DNA of 64,000 nucleotides from Myxococcales bacterium. GTDB taxonomy: Bacteria > Myxococcota_A > Polyangia > Nannocystales > Nannocystaceae. The translations under genes were made by a program, and so were the position numbers. The stretch is taken from contig JACKDU010000009.1 in the NCBI GenBank assembly GCA_020633335.1, forward strand, positions 186,001 through 250,000, read 5' to 3'. This document shows positions 1 through 8,507 of the stretch, piece after piece. Each line of letters starts with the position of its first letter. Position 1 is the first letter of the stretch. The notes under the pieces are model-generated. The model saw only the letters and a program-made list of their open reading frames with translations. It was not told the origin of the DNA and ran no database searches.

Positions 1-684
1 CGGCGCTACCAGGTCCCGCTCGGCGGCGCGGTCTACTACGGCCCCGCGGACGCGCCGGTGGTGATCGTCGCCTTCATGGACGCCGCCTGCCCCTACTGCC
101 GGCGGGCCCTCTCGACCGCCCTCGCCGACCTCGAGACGCGCTACCCCCTCGAGCTCCGCCTCGAGATCCGCCACCTCCCGCTGCCGATCCACCCGAGCGC
201 CGAGGGGGCCGCGCGGGCGGCGATCGCCGCCGGTCGCCAGGGGCAATTCGCGGCCTTCTACCGCGCCCTCCTGACCGGCGAGAAGCGCCCCCTGAGCCGC
301 ACCCTCTTCATCGAGATCGCCGAGGGCCTCGGCCTCGATCGCGCCCGCTTCCTCGCCGATCTCGACGATCCCGAGGTCGCCGCCGAGGTCCGCCGCGACA
401 TGGAGCTGGCGCTCGGCGCCGGCGTCCAGGCGACCCCCTCGTTCTTCATCAACGGCCGCTTCTACAGCGGCCACCGCGAGGCCGACGTGCTCGCCGCGGT
501 GGTCGACGACGAGGTGAGGGCCGCCCGCGAGGCGATCGACGGCGGGGCCCCCCGCGGCGACGTCGCGGCCGCCCGGATCGCCGCCGGCGATCCCCTGCCG
601 ACCCGCTCCCTGCGCCCCAAGTCCCCACAGCCGGGGGAGGCCGAGCCCGCGCCGCCCCCATCACCCGCGACCGACGACGACTAG
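1..684 (+). CDS. DsbA-like thiol-disulfide oxidoreductase, C-terminal part
   Basis: The frame is open from base 1, so the start lies outside the window. What is visible is one complete DsbA-like thioredoxin-fold domain: the active site CPYC is at 88-99 and the cis-proline segment ATPSFFING follows at about 430. The first visible residues (RRYQVPLGG) match the linkers that precede domains in the next two genes, so this is probably the last domain of a multi-domain protein. The tail is Pro/Ser-rich and ends in DDD. It should act outside the cytoplasm in thiol oxidation or reduction. Family membership is clear; direction of the reaction and substrate are not known. Confidence 0.9.
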   Translation, partial: RRYQVPLGGAVYYGPADAPVVIVAFMDAACPYCRRALSTALADLETRYPLELRLEIRHLPLPIHPSAEGAARAAIAAGRQGQFAAFYRALLTGEKRPLSRTLFIEIAEGLGLDRARFLADLDDPEVAAEVRRDMELALGAGVQATPSFFINGRFYSGHREADVLAAVVDDEVRAAREAIDGGAPRGDVAAARIAAGDPLPTRSLRPKSPQPGEAEPAPPPSPATDDD

Positions 685-763
685 CCGCCAACCACCGAGA
701 CCCAAAAGAACTTGGCCGCGTCGGCGGCCCCAACTAAGGTCCGACACCAAAGCGAGACAGAAC

Positions 764-2809
764 ATGAAGAACCTCAGCGTTTCCACCGCCCTGGCCCTGG
801 CCCTGGCCCTCACCTCCACCGCCAACGTCGGCTGCACCGGTCAGCGCGGCGGCACCCCGCAGAAGCAGGACGCCGCGGCCCAGGACGCCGCCAGCACCAA
901 GAAGGTGCTGACGATGGACGACGTCGACGACAAGCTCAAGGACAAGGTCGTCGGCGAGCGCTTCCGCGTCACCTACACCGAGGACGACAACTACAAGGGC
1001 GCCGAGAACCCGCTGGTGACGATCGTCGAGTTCTCCGACTACCAGTGCCCCTACTGCGCCCGCTTCACCGGGATGCTCGACGAGCTCCTCAAGGACCCGG
1101 CCTACAAGGACGACGTCCGGATCGTCTTCAAGCAGTTCCCGCTGCCGATGCACAAGGACGCCGACCGCGGCGCCCGGGCGTCCTACGCCGCCGGCCTCCA
1201 GGGCAAGTTCTGGGAGATGCACGACAAGCTCTTCGCCAACCCCAAGGCGATGACCGACGCCGACGTCGACAAGTACGCCCAGGAGATCGGCCTCGACATG
1301 GCCAAGTTCAAGGCGGACATCGACAGCGACGCCGCCAAGAACAAGGTCAAGGCCGACATGGACCTCGGCAAGAACTTCGGCGTCCGCGGGACCCCGAGCT
1401 TCTTCATCAACGGCGCCTGGCAGCGCGGCGCGCCGCGGGCGATCGACGCCCTCAAGCAGATCGTCGACGGCGAGAAGAAGGTCGCCTCGGAGCTGATCGC
1501 CGCCGGCTCGAAGCGCGAGGAGGTCTACGCCCGGATCATGCGGGCGGCCGCCGACAAGCGCGACCAGCCGCCCCCGCAGCAGAACAAGCAGCAGCAGCGC
1601 CCCGGCGCGCCTGACCCGGCGGCCAGCTACGCGGTGCCGACCGACGGCCGCCCGGCCTTCGGCCCCGAGGACGCGCTGGTCACGGTGATCGAGTTCTCCG
1701 ACTTCCAGTGCCCCTTCTGCAACCGGGTCACCGACACCCTCAAGGAGATCAAGACCAACTACCCGAGCGACGTCCGGGTGGTCTTCCGTCAGCTCCCGCT
1801 CGGCTTCCACGACCGCGCCCGCCCGGCCGCCAAGGCCGCGCTCGCGGCCGCCCAGCAGGGCAAGTTCTGGGAGATGCACGACAAGATGTTCGCCAACCAG
1901 AAGGGCCTCACCGACGAGAACTTCGTGATCTGGGCGAAGGAGCTCGGCCTCGACGCGGCCAAGTTCCAGAAGGACATGAACGACCCGAAGATCGAGCAGA
2001 TGATCAAGGAGGACGAGGAGGTCGCGACGAAGTTCGGCGCCCGCGGGACCCCGGCCTTCTTCGTCAACGGCCGCTTCCTCAGCGGCGCTCAGCCCTTCCC
2101 CGCCTTCGACTCGCTGATCAAGGAGGAGAAGGCGAAGGCCGAGAAGTTCATGGCCGAGAAGGGGGTCTCGAAGAAGGACCTCTACGAGACCATGCGCAAG
2201 GGCTGGGAGACCGAGCTCAAGGTCCCGCCGCCGCCGCCGCCGGCCGACCACAAGCGCCGCGACGTCAAGGTCGACGGCCTCCCGGGCAAGGGCAACCTCA
2301 AGAACCCGAAGGTCACGATCGTCGAGTGCTCGGACTTCGACTGCCCCTTCTGCAACCGGGTCACCGGCACCGTCGGCGAGATCATGAAGGAGTACGGCGA
2401 CAAGGTCGCGTTCTACTTCCGCAACTACCCGCTGCCGATGCACAAGATGGCCGAGCCCGCCCACCGCGCGGCGGTCGCCGCCCAACCCCAGGGCAAGTTC
2501 TGGGAGATGCACGACCTCCTCTTCGCCAACCGCGACAAGCGGAGCGACGAGGACCTCAAGGCCTTCGCCTCGCAGCTCGGCCTCGACGTCGCCGCCTGGG
2601 AGAAGGCCTTCAACGACCCGGCGACCGCCCAGCGGGTCAAGGACGACATGGCGGCCTGCTCCGCCCTCGACGTCCGCGGCGCCCCGGGCTTCCTGATCAA
2701 CGGCCGCTACCTCAGCGGCGCCCAGCCCTTCCCGGTCTTCAAGGAAGTCATCGAGGAGGAGCTCGCCGGCGGCTTCGAGGCCAAGGCGAAGGCTGGCGAC
2801 AAGAAGTAG
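764..2809 (+). CDS. Lipoprotein with three tandem DsbA-like thioredoxin domains
   Basis: 681 residues. The N-terminus has a Lys, a long Ala/Leu stretch and a lipobox-like ANVGC near residue 24, so it is probably a lipid-anchored periplasmic protein. Three DsbA-like domains of about 200 residues follow, with active sites CPYC at residues 95-98, CPFC at 316-319 and CPFC at 527-530. Each has its own cis-proline loop (GTPSFF, GTPAFF, GAPGFL) followed by (V/I)NG. The third domain has Ala instead of Thr before the cis-Pro and an extra Cys in the preceding helix (AACSALD). Pro-rich linkers separate the domains. Most DsbA/DsbG relatives have one such domain, so a triple fusion is unusual. The 79-base gap upstream shows no strong ribosome site. 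Confidence 0.93.
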   Translation: MKNLSVSTALALALALTSTANVGCTGQRGGTPQKQDAAAQDAASTKKVLTMDDVDDKLKDKVVGERFRVTYTEDDNYKGAENPLVTIVEFSDYQCPYCARFTGMLDELLKDPAYKDDVRIVFKQFPLPMHKDADRGARASYAAGLQGKFWEMHDKLFANPKAMTDADVDKYAQEIGLDMAKFKADIDSDAAKNKVKADMDLGKNFGVRGTPSFFINGAWQRGAPRAIDALKQIVDGEKKVASELIAAGSKREEVYARIMRAAADKRDQPPPQQNKQQQRPGAPDPAASYAVPTDGRPAFGPEDALVTVIEFSDFQCPFCNRVTDTLKEIKTNYPSDVRVVFRQLPLGFHDRARPAAKAALAAAQQGKFWEMHDKMFANQKGLTDENFVIWAKELGLDAAKFQKDMNDPKIEQMIKEDEEVATKFGARGTPAFFVNGRFLSGAQPFPAFDSLIKEEKAKAEKFMAEKGVSKKDLYETMRKGWETELKVPPPPPPADHKRRDVKVDGLPGKGNLKNPKVTIVECSDFDCPFCNRVTGTVGEIMKEYGDKVAFYFRNYPLPMHKMAEPAHRAAVAAQPQGKFWEMHDLLFANRDKRSDEDLKAFASQLGLDVAAWEKAFNDPATAQRVKDDMAACSALDVRGAPGFLINGRYLSGAQPFPVFKEVIEEELAGGFEAKAKAGDKK

Positions 2810-2818
2810 CGCCCGCGA

Positions 2819-2845
2819 GGCCGCGGCCTGCGGGCCGCGGCCTGC
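2819..2845. repeat. Tandem 13-bp direct repeat
   Basis: GGCCGCGGCCTGC occurs at 2819-2831 and again at 2833-2845, just after the stop of the three-domain DsbA gene. Each copy contains the palindrome GGCCGCGGCC. It could fold into alternative hairpins or be a simple duplication. Confidence 0.6.
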
Positions 2846-2880
2846 CCGACGCCGGCGGCGGGTAGACGCCGGCGCGCGGG

Positions 2881-2910
2881 GCCGACCCGGGGGTTCCTCC
2901 CCGGGTCGGC
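2881..2910 (+). terminator. Perfect 12-bp stem-loop without T-tract
   Basis: GCCGACCCGGGG at 2881-2892 pairs perfectly with 2899-2910 around a 6-base loop (GTTCCT). It lies between two DsbA-domain genes. There is no run of T after it, so it may be a partial terminator, an RNA-stabilising hairpin or an attenuator rather than a classical intrinsic terminator. Confidence 0.55.
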
Positions 2911-2982
2911 GAAGTTGAGCGGCAGGACGCGAGTCACGCTATCCTGCCGCCGCCTGCCCGAGCTTCCCCGCCGAGCACGACC

Positions 2983-4494
2983 ATGACCGAGCCCCAGGCC
3001 CCCGAGAAGAAGCCCGAGACCGACGCCGTCACCCCGGCGAAGGACGCCGGCGCCCCCCCGAGTTCGAGCCCGCTCAGCACCCTGGTCGGCGTGCTCGGCT
3101 TCGTCGTCACCCTCGGTGTCGGCTTCTACGGCGGCCGCTGGGTCTCCGAGAAGTACGATCTCAACCCGGTCCGCTGGTTCCGCCAGACCTTCATGGGTGA
3201 GCCCGCCGAGGCGCTCCCCGAGGGCGAGCGGGTGCGGGTCGAGCTCCGCGGCGACGAGCCCCAGCGCGGCCCGAACGACGCGCTGGTGACGATCATCGTC
3301 TTCTCCGACTTCGAGTGCCCCTTCTGCGCGAAGGCGGCCCCGCCCCTCGACGACGCGGTCAGCGACTTCGGCGACGACGTCCGGGTGATCTTCAAGCACT
3401 ACCCGCTCCCCGGCCACCGCAAGGCGGTGCCGGCGGCCAAGACCGCCTTCGCGGCGCTCCAGCAGGGGAAGTTCTGGGAGGTCCACGACTGGCTCTTCGA
3501 GCACAAGGCGAGCCTCGACGGCTTCGACGCCTTCGCCCGCGGGATCGGCATCGACCTCGAGCGCCTGGCGCTCGACCGCGACGGCGAGGCCGCCGACAAG
3601 ATGCTCGACAGCGACCACGCGGCCGCCGGCAAGGCCGGGGCGAACGGCACCCCGCACTTCATCGTCAACGGCCACGGCTACAGCGGCGCCCGCGAGTCCG
3701 GCAACTGGCGGACGATCATCAAGCACGAGCTGCGGGCCGCGGAGGCGCTGGTCGACGCCGGCACCCCGCGCGCCGAGGTCTACGCCGCGCTGATGAAGGA
3801 CGCGGTCGACGTGGTCGGCGACGGCGGGTCGATCGGCGGGGCCCCGAGCCAGCGGGCGAAGCCGCGGCCGGGCGAGCCCGACCCCGATCGCCACTACCGG
3901 GTGACGGCCGACGACCGACCCGCGCGCGGCCCCGCCGACGCGCTGGTGACGATCGTCGCCTTCTCCGACTTCCAGTGCCCCTTCTGCAAGAAGGTCAACG
4001 CGACCCTCGACGGGCTCCTGGCGGCCTACCCCCAGGACGTCCGGATCGTCTTCCGGCAGCGGCCCCTCAACTTCCACGCCGAGGCCCGACCGGCGGCCCG
4101 GGCCGCCCTCGCGGCCCACCGTCAGGGGAAGTTCTGGGAGATGCACGACAAGCTCTTCGAGGACCCGAAGGCGCTCCGCGGCGAGATCTACCGCGAGTAC
4201 GCCGGGCAGCTCGGCCTCGACCTCGACCGCTTCGACGCCGACATGGCCGACCCGGCGATCGAGGCGATGATCCGCGACGACGAGCTCCTCGCCGGCCGCT
4301 TCGGGGCCAACGGCACCCCGGCCTTCTTCATCAACGGCCGCTTCCTCTCCGGGGCCCAGCCGGGCGACGTCTTCAAGTCGGTGATCGACGAGGAGCTCGC
4401 GTCCGCGCGGGCGATGGTCGAGTCCGGCGTCCCCCGCGATCAGGTCTTCGCCCGGGTGATGGACGGGGCCGAGGCCGAGGTCGCCAAGAAGTGA
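2983..4494 (+). CDS. Membrane-anchored protein with two DsbA-like domains
   Basis: 503 residues. One transmembrane helix at about residues 28-48 (LVGVLGFVVTLGVGFYGG) anchors two DsbA-like domains in the periplasm; there is no cleavable signal. Active sites are CPFC at 112-115 and CPFC at 332-335, with cis-Pro loops NGTPHFIVNG and NGTPAFFING. The linker before domain 2 (PDRHYRVTADDRPARG) resembles the linkers in the two upstream genes, so all probably arose by duplication of one domain. It is followed after 7 bases by the TlpA-like gene, so the two are likely co-transcribed. Role inferred: redox handling of cysteine-rich or metal-binding periplasmic proteins. Confidence 0.93.
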   Translation: MTEPQAPEKKPETDAVTPAKDAGAPPSSSPLSTLVGVLGFVVTLGVGFYGGRWVSEKYDLNPVRWFRQTFMGEPAEALPEGERVRVELRGDEPQRGPNDALVTIIVFSDFECPFCAKAAPPLDDAVSDFGDDVRVIFKHYPLPGHRKAVPAAKTAFAALQQGKFWEVHDWLFEHKASLDGFDAFARGIGIDLERLALDRDGEAADKMLDSDHAAAGKAGANGTPHFIVNGHGYSGARESGNWRTIIKHELRAAEALVDAGTPRAEVYAALMKDAVDVVGDGGSIGGAPSQRAKPRPGEPDPDRHYRVTADDRPARGPADALVTIVAFSDFQCPFCKKVNATLDGLLAAYPQDVRIVFRQRPLNFHAEARPAARAALAAHRQGKFWEMHDKLFEDPKALRGEIYREYAGQLGLDLDRFDADMADPAIEAMIRDDELLAGRFGANGTPAFFINGRFLSGAQPGDVFKSVIDEELASARAMVESGVPRDQVFARVMDGAEAEVAKK

Positions 4495-4501
4495 GGCGGC
4501 G

Positions 4502-5137
4502 ATGAGCGACGCGAGCCCAGCCAAGCCAGCGCCCGAAGCGGCGGCCGCAGGGCCGAAGGGCGGGGGCGTCTCCGGGGTCGGCGCGGTCGCCCTCGGGCTC
4601 TTCATCATCATCGGCGGCGGCCTCGTCTTCGGCTTCGCCTCGTCGCTCTGGCCGGCGATCGCCGCCCAGGGAGAGGCCGCCTGCCGGCCCCTCGATCCGC
4701 TCAAGCGCGAGGGCCCGGCGCCGACCTGGACCCTCCAGGATCTCCAGGGGAACACCGTCCGCCTCGAGGACTTCCGCGGGAAGTTCCTGGTGATCAACTT
4801 CTGGGCGACCTGGTGCGAGCCCTGCATCGGCGAGTGGCCGCAGGTCGATCGCCTGGCCGAGCGCCTCGCCGATCGCGACGACGTGGTCGTCCTGGCGATC
4901 AGCATCGACAAGGCCCGCGAGGACATCGCGCCCTTCCTCGAGCGGATGTCGCTGAGCGGCACCCGGGTCAAGGTCCTCTGGGACCCCGAGCAGGCGATCA
5001 ACAAGGCGTACGGGTCCGAGAAGATCCCGGACACCTTCTTCGTCGGCCGCGACGGCGAGCTGCTCCAGGCGTACGTCAACGTCCGCGACTGGGGGAAGCC
5101 GGCGGCCTTCCGCTGCGTCGCGTCGATGGCCGACTAG
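4502..5137 (+). CDS. Membrane-anchored TlpA/ResA-like thioredoxin
   Basis: 211 residues. One transmembrane helix at about residues 26-50, then a TlpA-family domain with NFWATWCEPC; the catalytic cysteines are C105 and C108. The later stretch KIPDTFFVGRDG carries the cis-Pro loop typical of the family. Such proteins reduce apocytochrome c or the CuA site cysteines in the periplasm. No CcmG is seen in the ccm cluster further on, so this protein is a candidate for that job. It ends the DsbA cassette; GAGGCG lies just before its ATG as a ribosome site. Confidence 0.92.
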   Translation: MSDASPAKPAPEAAAAGPKGGGVSGVGAVALGLFIIIGGGLVFGFASSLWPAIAAQGEAACRPLDPLKREGPAPTWTLQDLQGNTVRLEDFRGKFLVINFWATWCEPCIGEWPQVDRLAERLADRDDVVVLAISIDKAREDIAPFLERMSLSGTRVKVLWDPEQAINKAYGSEKIPDTFFVGRDGELLQAYVNVRDWGKPAAFRCVASMAD

Positions 5138-5147
5138 CGCCGGCGGG

Positions 5148-5186
5148 TCGTTCTTTCGGCATGTCTTTGTCGACATGTCCGAACGA
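5148..5186. terminator. Stem-loop between convergent genes
   Basis: Outer arms TCGTTC (5148-5153) and GAACGA (5181-5186) pair, and inside them CATGTC (5160-5165) pairs with GACATG (5172-5177) around a TTTGTC loop. It sits in the 142-base gap between the converging TlpA and hydrolase genes, so a two-way terminator is the simplest reading. The CATGTC/GACATG core recurs elsewhere in the window. Confidence 0.55.
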
Positions 5187-5279
5187 GCATGGCGTGTGGG
5201 CGGCGCGGGGCCTCGGCGTGAGCGCGCGAGCGCGCCCTCGGCGGGCCGCGTTCGCCTCGAACAACCCGCGCCGCGCGGA

Positions 5280-6236
5280 TCAGCGCGCCAGCAGCCAGGC
5301 GAGCGCCTGGTCGACGACCTCGCCGGGCGCGAGGCCGAGGTCGGCGCTCCGCGGGAAGCCGACGTGGCCGCCGCGGTCGACCCAGCGGACCGTCACCTGC
5401 GGCGGCGCGGCGGCCAGGGTCGGCCGCAGGGTCGACGCCGGGACCATCGGGTCGTGCTCGGCCGCGACCACCAGGGCCGGGAGCGCGAGCTCGCCGAGGC
5501 GGGGGCCGACGCTCATCGACGTGTAGTAGTCGGCGGCGCTGGCGAAGCCGAAGCGGGGGACGATGGTCAGGCGGTCCCACTCGCGCATCGTCCGGGCGGC
5601 GGCCGCCAGCGGCACCGGGGTGGGGACCGGCCGCCGCTGGGCGACCTCGCGGTAGATCTCGAGGAGCCCGCGGAGGAGGTAGCGGCGGTAGGTCCAGGCC
5701 CGCGGGGCGTCGATCGCCGCGCAGCCGGCGTGGAGGTCGAGGGGCGCGCAGACGCTGGCGATCGCCCGCACCCGGGGATCGCTCGGCGCCAGGCCGTAGC
5801 GCAGGCTGACGTGGCCGCCGAGCGAGAAGCCGAGGAGGAAGACCCGCGAGAAGCCGGCGAGGGCAGGGGAGGCGAGCGCGGCCTCGAGATCCACGGTCAG
5901 GCCCGCGTGATAGAAGTCCTCCCCCGACCGATCGGCGCCGCGGAGGGCGAGCCGCAGGCTGCTGACCCCGGCGCGCGCCGCCGCCTGGGCCGCCTTGATG
6001 ATGTACGAGGAGTCGGGGGAGCCGCCGAGCCCGTGGACCAGGACCACCAGCGTCGTCGGGTCGCCGCGGCTGAGCTGACCGCGGAGGCGGACCGGGCCGA
6101 GCTTCGGGTCATCGACCTCGGTCGACCAGGGGGTCGACGGCGGCGCCTCGTGGGGGCGGAGGCGGTGGCGGAGGTTGGGCCCGATCGTCCAGAGGTGGCC
6201 GGCGAGCTTCATGGCTGGCCGATCATGCAGGATCAT
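5280..6236 (-). CDS. Alpha/beta hydrolase, YheT family
   Basis: 318 residues, the usual length for YheT-type hydrolases. The oxyanion region is LVVLVHGLGGSPDSSYI, the nucleophile elbow is GFSLGGH, the acid lies in VAAEHDPMVP and the catalytic His in GGHVGFP. The N-terminal WTIGPNLRHRL fits the family. These enzymes are cytoplasmic or membrane-associated esterases of uncertain substrate. A second in-frame ATG at 6212 is an equally possible start; neither has a strong ribosome site. It is transcribed away from the cytochrome oxidase assembly genes and looks like a single gene. Confidence 0.88.
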   Translation of the reverse strand: MILHDRPAMKLAGHLWTIGPNLRHRLRPHEAPPSTPWSTEVDDPKLGPVRLRGQLSRGDPTTLVVLVHGLGGSPDSSYIIKAAQAAARAGVSSLRLALRGADRSGEDFYHAGLTVDLEAALASPALAGFSRVFLLGFSLGGHVSLRYGLAPSDPRVRAIASVCAPLDLHAGCAAIDAPRAWTYRRYLLRGLLEIYREVAQRRPVPTPVPLAAAARTMREWDRLTIVPRFGFASAADYYTSMSVGPRLGELALPALVVAAEHDPMVPASTLRPTLAAAPPQVTVRWVDRGGHVGFPRSADLGLAPGEVVDQALAWLLAR

Positions 6237-6415
6237 CGATCGCCCCGCCAGGACGCCGCCGGCCGCCCTGCATCGGCAGGGCCACCCCCCCGGCCTCCGC
6301 GGACCGGAGCGACGCCAGCGCGAGGATCCACACGCCCTTTTTGCCGCGCGCAGGGCTGCGACGGATCGTCACCGTCCATTGACCCTCCGGCTGGGCGCGC
6401 GCTAGCTTGCGGGCC

Positions 6416-6883
6416 GTGCAGAAGGCCGAGAGCGCCGGATGGCAGGGGCCGAGCCTTGGGCTCATCCTCGGGCTCATCGCGGTCATCGTCGTCGCCGGGG
6501 GGGTCTTCGCCTTCTGGCGCTACGTCGACTCCGAGCGCTGGGTCCGCGAGTCGCTGGTCGAGCTCGAGGCCAAGGGCAAGACGCTCGACATCGAGGGCTG
6601 CATCGACGCGACCCTCGCGTGGCACCACGACTGTGAGGCCAACAAGACCCTCTGCGACAACGCGATCCCGCTCGGCATGTATCACTGCCTCGAGCAGCGC
6701 GATCGCCACGAGAGCTGCTTGACGATCGACCGCGACATGGTGACCGGCGGCTGGCTGATGGAGCGCTGCCGCGAGCGCGGGACCCCGTGCAAGGTGATGA
6801 AGAAGTGCCCCTGCGCGGCGACCTACCGGGCCCTCGACTCCTTCTGTCGGGCGGACCAGAAAGCGGTGCAGATCGAGCTGTGA
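6416..6883 (+). CDS. Anchored Cys-rich hypothetical protein
   Basis: Not recognised. From a GTG at 6416 it has a short polar N-terminus, one transmembrane helix (LGLILGLIAVIVVAGGVFAF) and an outside domain of about 115 residues with ten cysteines, including CPCAATY near the end. The Cys spacing does not form CXXCH, so it is not a c-type cytochrome. It overlaps the heme O synthase gene by 4 bases (GTGA), which argues for translational coupling and a role near oxidase assembly. An upstream TTG at 6407 is in frame but less likely. Confidence 0.72.
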   Translation: MQKAESAGWQGPSLGLILGLIAVIVVAGGVFAFWRYVDSERWVRESLVELEAKGKTLDIEGCIDATLAWHHDCEANKTLCDNAIPLGMYHCLEQRDRHESCLTIDRDMVTGGWLMERCRERGTPCKVMKKCPCAATYRALDSFCRADQKAVQIEL

Positions 6884-7761
6884 CGGCGGCGGACGAGAGC
6901 AAGCGGTGGCTCCGGGATCTGGTCGAGCTGACCAAGCCCAGCATCACCCGGATGTGTGCGCTGACGACCGCCGGCGGGGCGGCGCTCGCCCCTGACTTCG
7001 CGTGGTCGCCGGCGATCGCGGCGATGATCGGCGCGAGCATGGCGGTCGCCTCGGCGTCGGCCTTCAACATGTGGTGGGAGCGCTCGAGCGACCCGCTGAT
7101 GGCCCGCACGCGCAACCGCCCGCTGGCGGCGAAGCGGATGAACCCGCGCCACGCCTTCACCTTCGCGGCGCTCCTCGGGGTGCTCTCGCTGACGATCCTC
7201 GCGCTCGGCACCAACCTCCTGACCACCGGCCTCGCGGCCCTCTCGATCTTCCTCTACGTCTGCGTCTACACCCCGCTCAAGTACCGCACGCCGCTCGCCC
7301 TGGTGATCGGCGCGGTGCCCGGGGCCGCGCCGCCGCTCCTCGGCTGGACGGCGATCAGCGGCACCCTCGACGCGGGCGGGCTCGCGCTCTTCGCGATCCT
7401 CTTTGTCTGGCAGATGCCCCACTTCCTGGCGATCACCCTCTACCGCAAGCAGGAGCTCGCGCGCGCCGGGATCCGCTGCGTGCCGGTGGTCCGCGGCGAT
7501 CAGGTGGCGAAGATCCAGGCGCTCCTCTGGTCGCTCGCGCTGGTGCCGATCGCGATCCTCCCGAGCCTCCTCGGGGTCACCGGCCTGATCTACGGCGTGA
7601 GCGCGCTGGTGGTCTCGCTGATCTTCTTCGGCTGGTCGGTGAGCGGCCTCTGGGCGCCGAAGACCGCGGTCTGGGCGCGCTCGTTCTTCTTCGCGTCGCT
7701 CCTCTTCCTGCCGGCGGTGGTCGCCGCGCTGATCGTCGACGTCCTCGTCCTCGGGTCGTGA
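6880..7761 (+). CDS. ctaB: Protoheme IX farnesyltransferase (heme O synthase)
   Basis: Converts heme b to heme O at the membrane, the first step towards the heme A of the downstream oxidase. With the GTG at 6880 it is 293 residues, normal for the UbiA-type CtaB/CyoE family. Motifs seen: the prenyl-diphosphate site NMWWERSSDPLMARTRNRPL, CVYTPLKYRT, and VWQMPHFLAITLYR. The usual first Asp of the NXXXD motif is Glu here, as in some other CtaB proteins. A much earlier in-frame start would overlap the upstream gene and adds no family sequence. Heme A synthase (CtaA) is not in the window. Confidence 0.95.
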   Translation: MTAADESKRWLRDLVELTKPSITRMCALTTAGGAALAPDFAWSPAIAAMIGASMAVASASAFNMWWERSSDPLMARTRNRPLAAKRMNPRHAFTFAALLGVLSLTILALGTNLLTTGLAALSIFLYVCVYTPLKYRTPLALVIGAVPGAAPPLLGWTAISGTLDAGGLALFAILFVWQMPHFLAITLYRKQELARAGIRCVPVVRGDQVAKIQALLWSLALVPIAILPSLLGVTGLIYGVSALVVSLIFFGWSVSGLWAPKTAVWARSFFFASLLFLPAVVAALIVDVLVLGS

Positions 7762-8507
7762 TGTCCGCCGAAGCCTCCGAGCCCGCCGAGGTCGCGGGCG
7801 CCACGACACCACCTGGGCCGCCCGCCAGCGCCCCGCGCCCGGCCTGGGCGCCGCCGCCGATCGAGGAGCGGGGCTGGTTCCTGCGCCTCTTCATGCGCAA
7901 CCCCTACCTGGTCGCGTTCTTCATCGGGATCACCCTGATCACGGTGATGCGGCCGCTGACCCGCCACGTCCCCGACGCGCCGGCGGTGATGTTCCCGGTG
8001 CCCGAGTTCCACCTGGTGGATCAGGACGGCGAGCCCTTCGACCTCGCGGCGATGCGCGGCAAGGTCTGGGTCGCCGGCTTCATCTTCACCCGCTGCCCGA
8101 GCACCTGCCCGCGGATCTCGAAGGCGATGGTCGATCTCCAGGAGAAGTTCCACACCTTCGAGATCGACGCCCACCTGATCTCATTTTCAGTAGATCCGGA
8201 GAACGACACCCCGGAGGTGCTGAGCCGCTACGCCAAGACGATCGGCGCGGACGAGTCGCGCTGGCGCTTCGTCACCGGCGACCGGGCGGCGATGGAGGCC
8301 CTGGTGGTCGGCGGCTTCCGGCTGGCGATGGACAAGCCCCAGCCGGTCGAGGAGACCTCGATGTACGACATCGCCCACTCGACCAAGCTCGCGCTGATCG
8401 ACGCCGAGGGTGGCATCCGCGGCTTCTACAGCACCGACGAGCTCGGCCTCGACGAGATCTACCACCGCACCCAGCACGTCCTCCGGGACATGAGGATGGG
8501 GCGATGA
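7761..8507 (+). CDS. sco: SCO1/SenC-type copper chaperone
   Basis: 248 residues; its ATG overlaps the ctaB stop (TGATG). A Pro-rich N-tail is followed by one transmembrane helix (about residues 47-65) and a periplasmic thioredoxin-fold domain. The copper ligands are C112 and C116 (RCPSTCP) and the His in DIAHSTKLALID. SCO proteins deliver copper to, or reduce, the CuA site of oxidase subunit II. This is the first of two SCO genes in the window. The context with ctaB and a cytochrome c supports a role in building the caa3 oxidase. Confidence 0.94.
   Translation: MSAEASEPAEVAGATTPPGPPASAPRPAWAPPPIEERGWFLRLFMRNPYLVAFFIGITLITVMRPLTRHVPDAPAVMFPVPEFHLVDQDGEPFDLAAMRGKVWVAGFIFTRCPSTCPRISKAMVDLQEKFHTFEIDAHLISFSVDPENDTPEVLSRYAKTIGADESRWRFVTGDRAAMEALVVGGFRLAMDKPQPVEETSMYDIAHSTKLALIDAEGGIRGFYSTDELGLDEIYHRTQHVLRDMRMGR

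Noticed and set aside
6787..6879. Longer N-terminus for heme O synthase
   Set aside because: It would overlap the upstream gene by about 100 bases and adds no family sequence; the GTG at 6880 gives the normal length.
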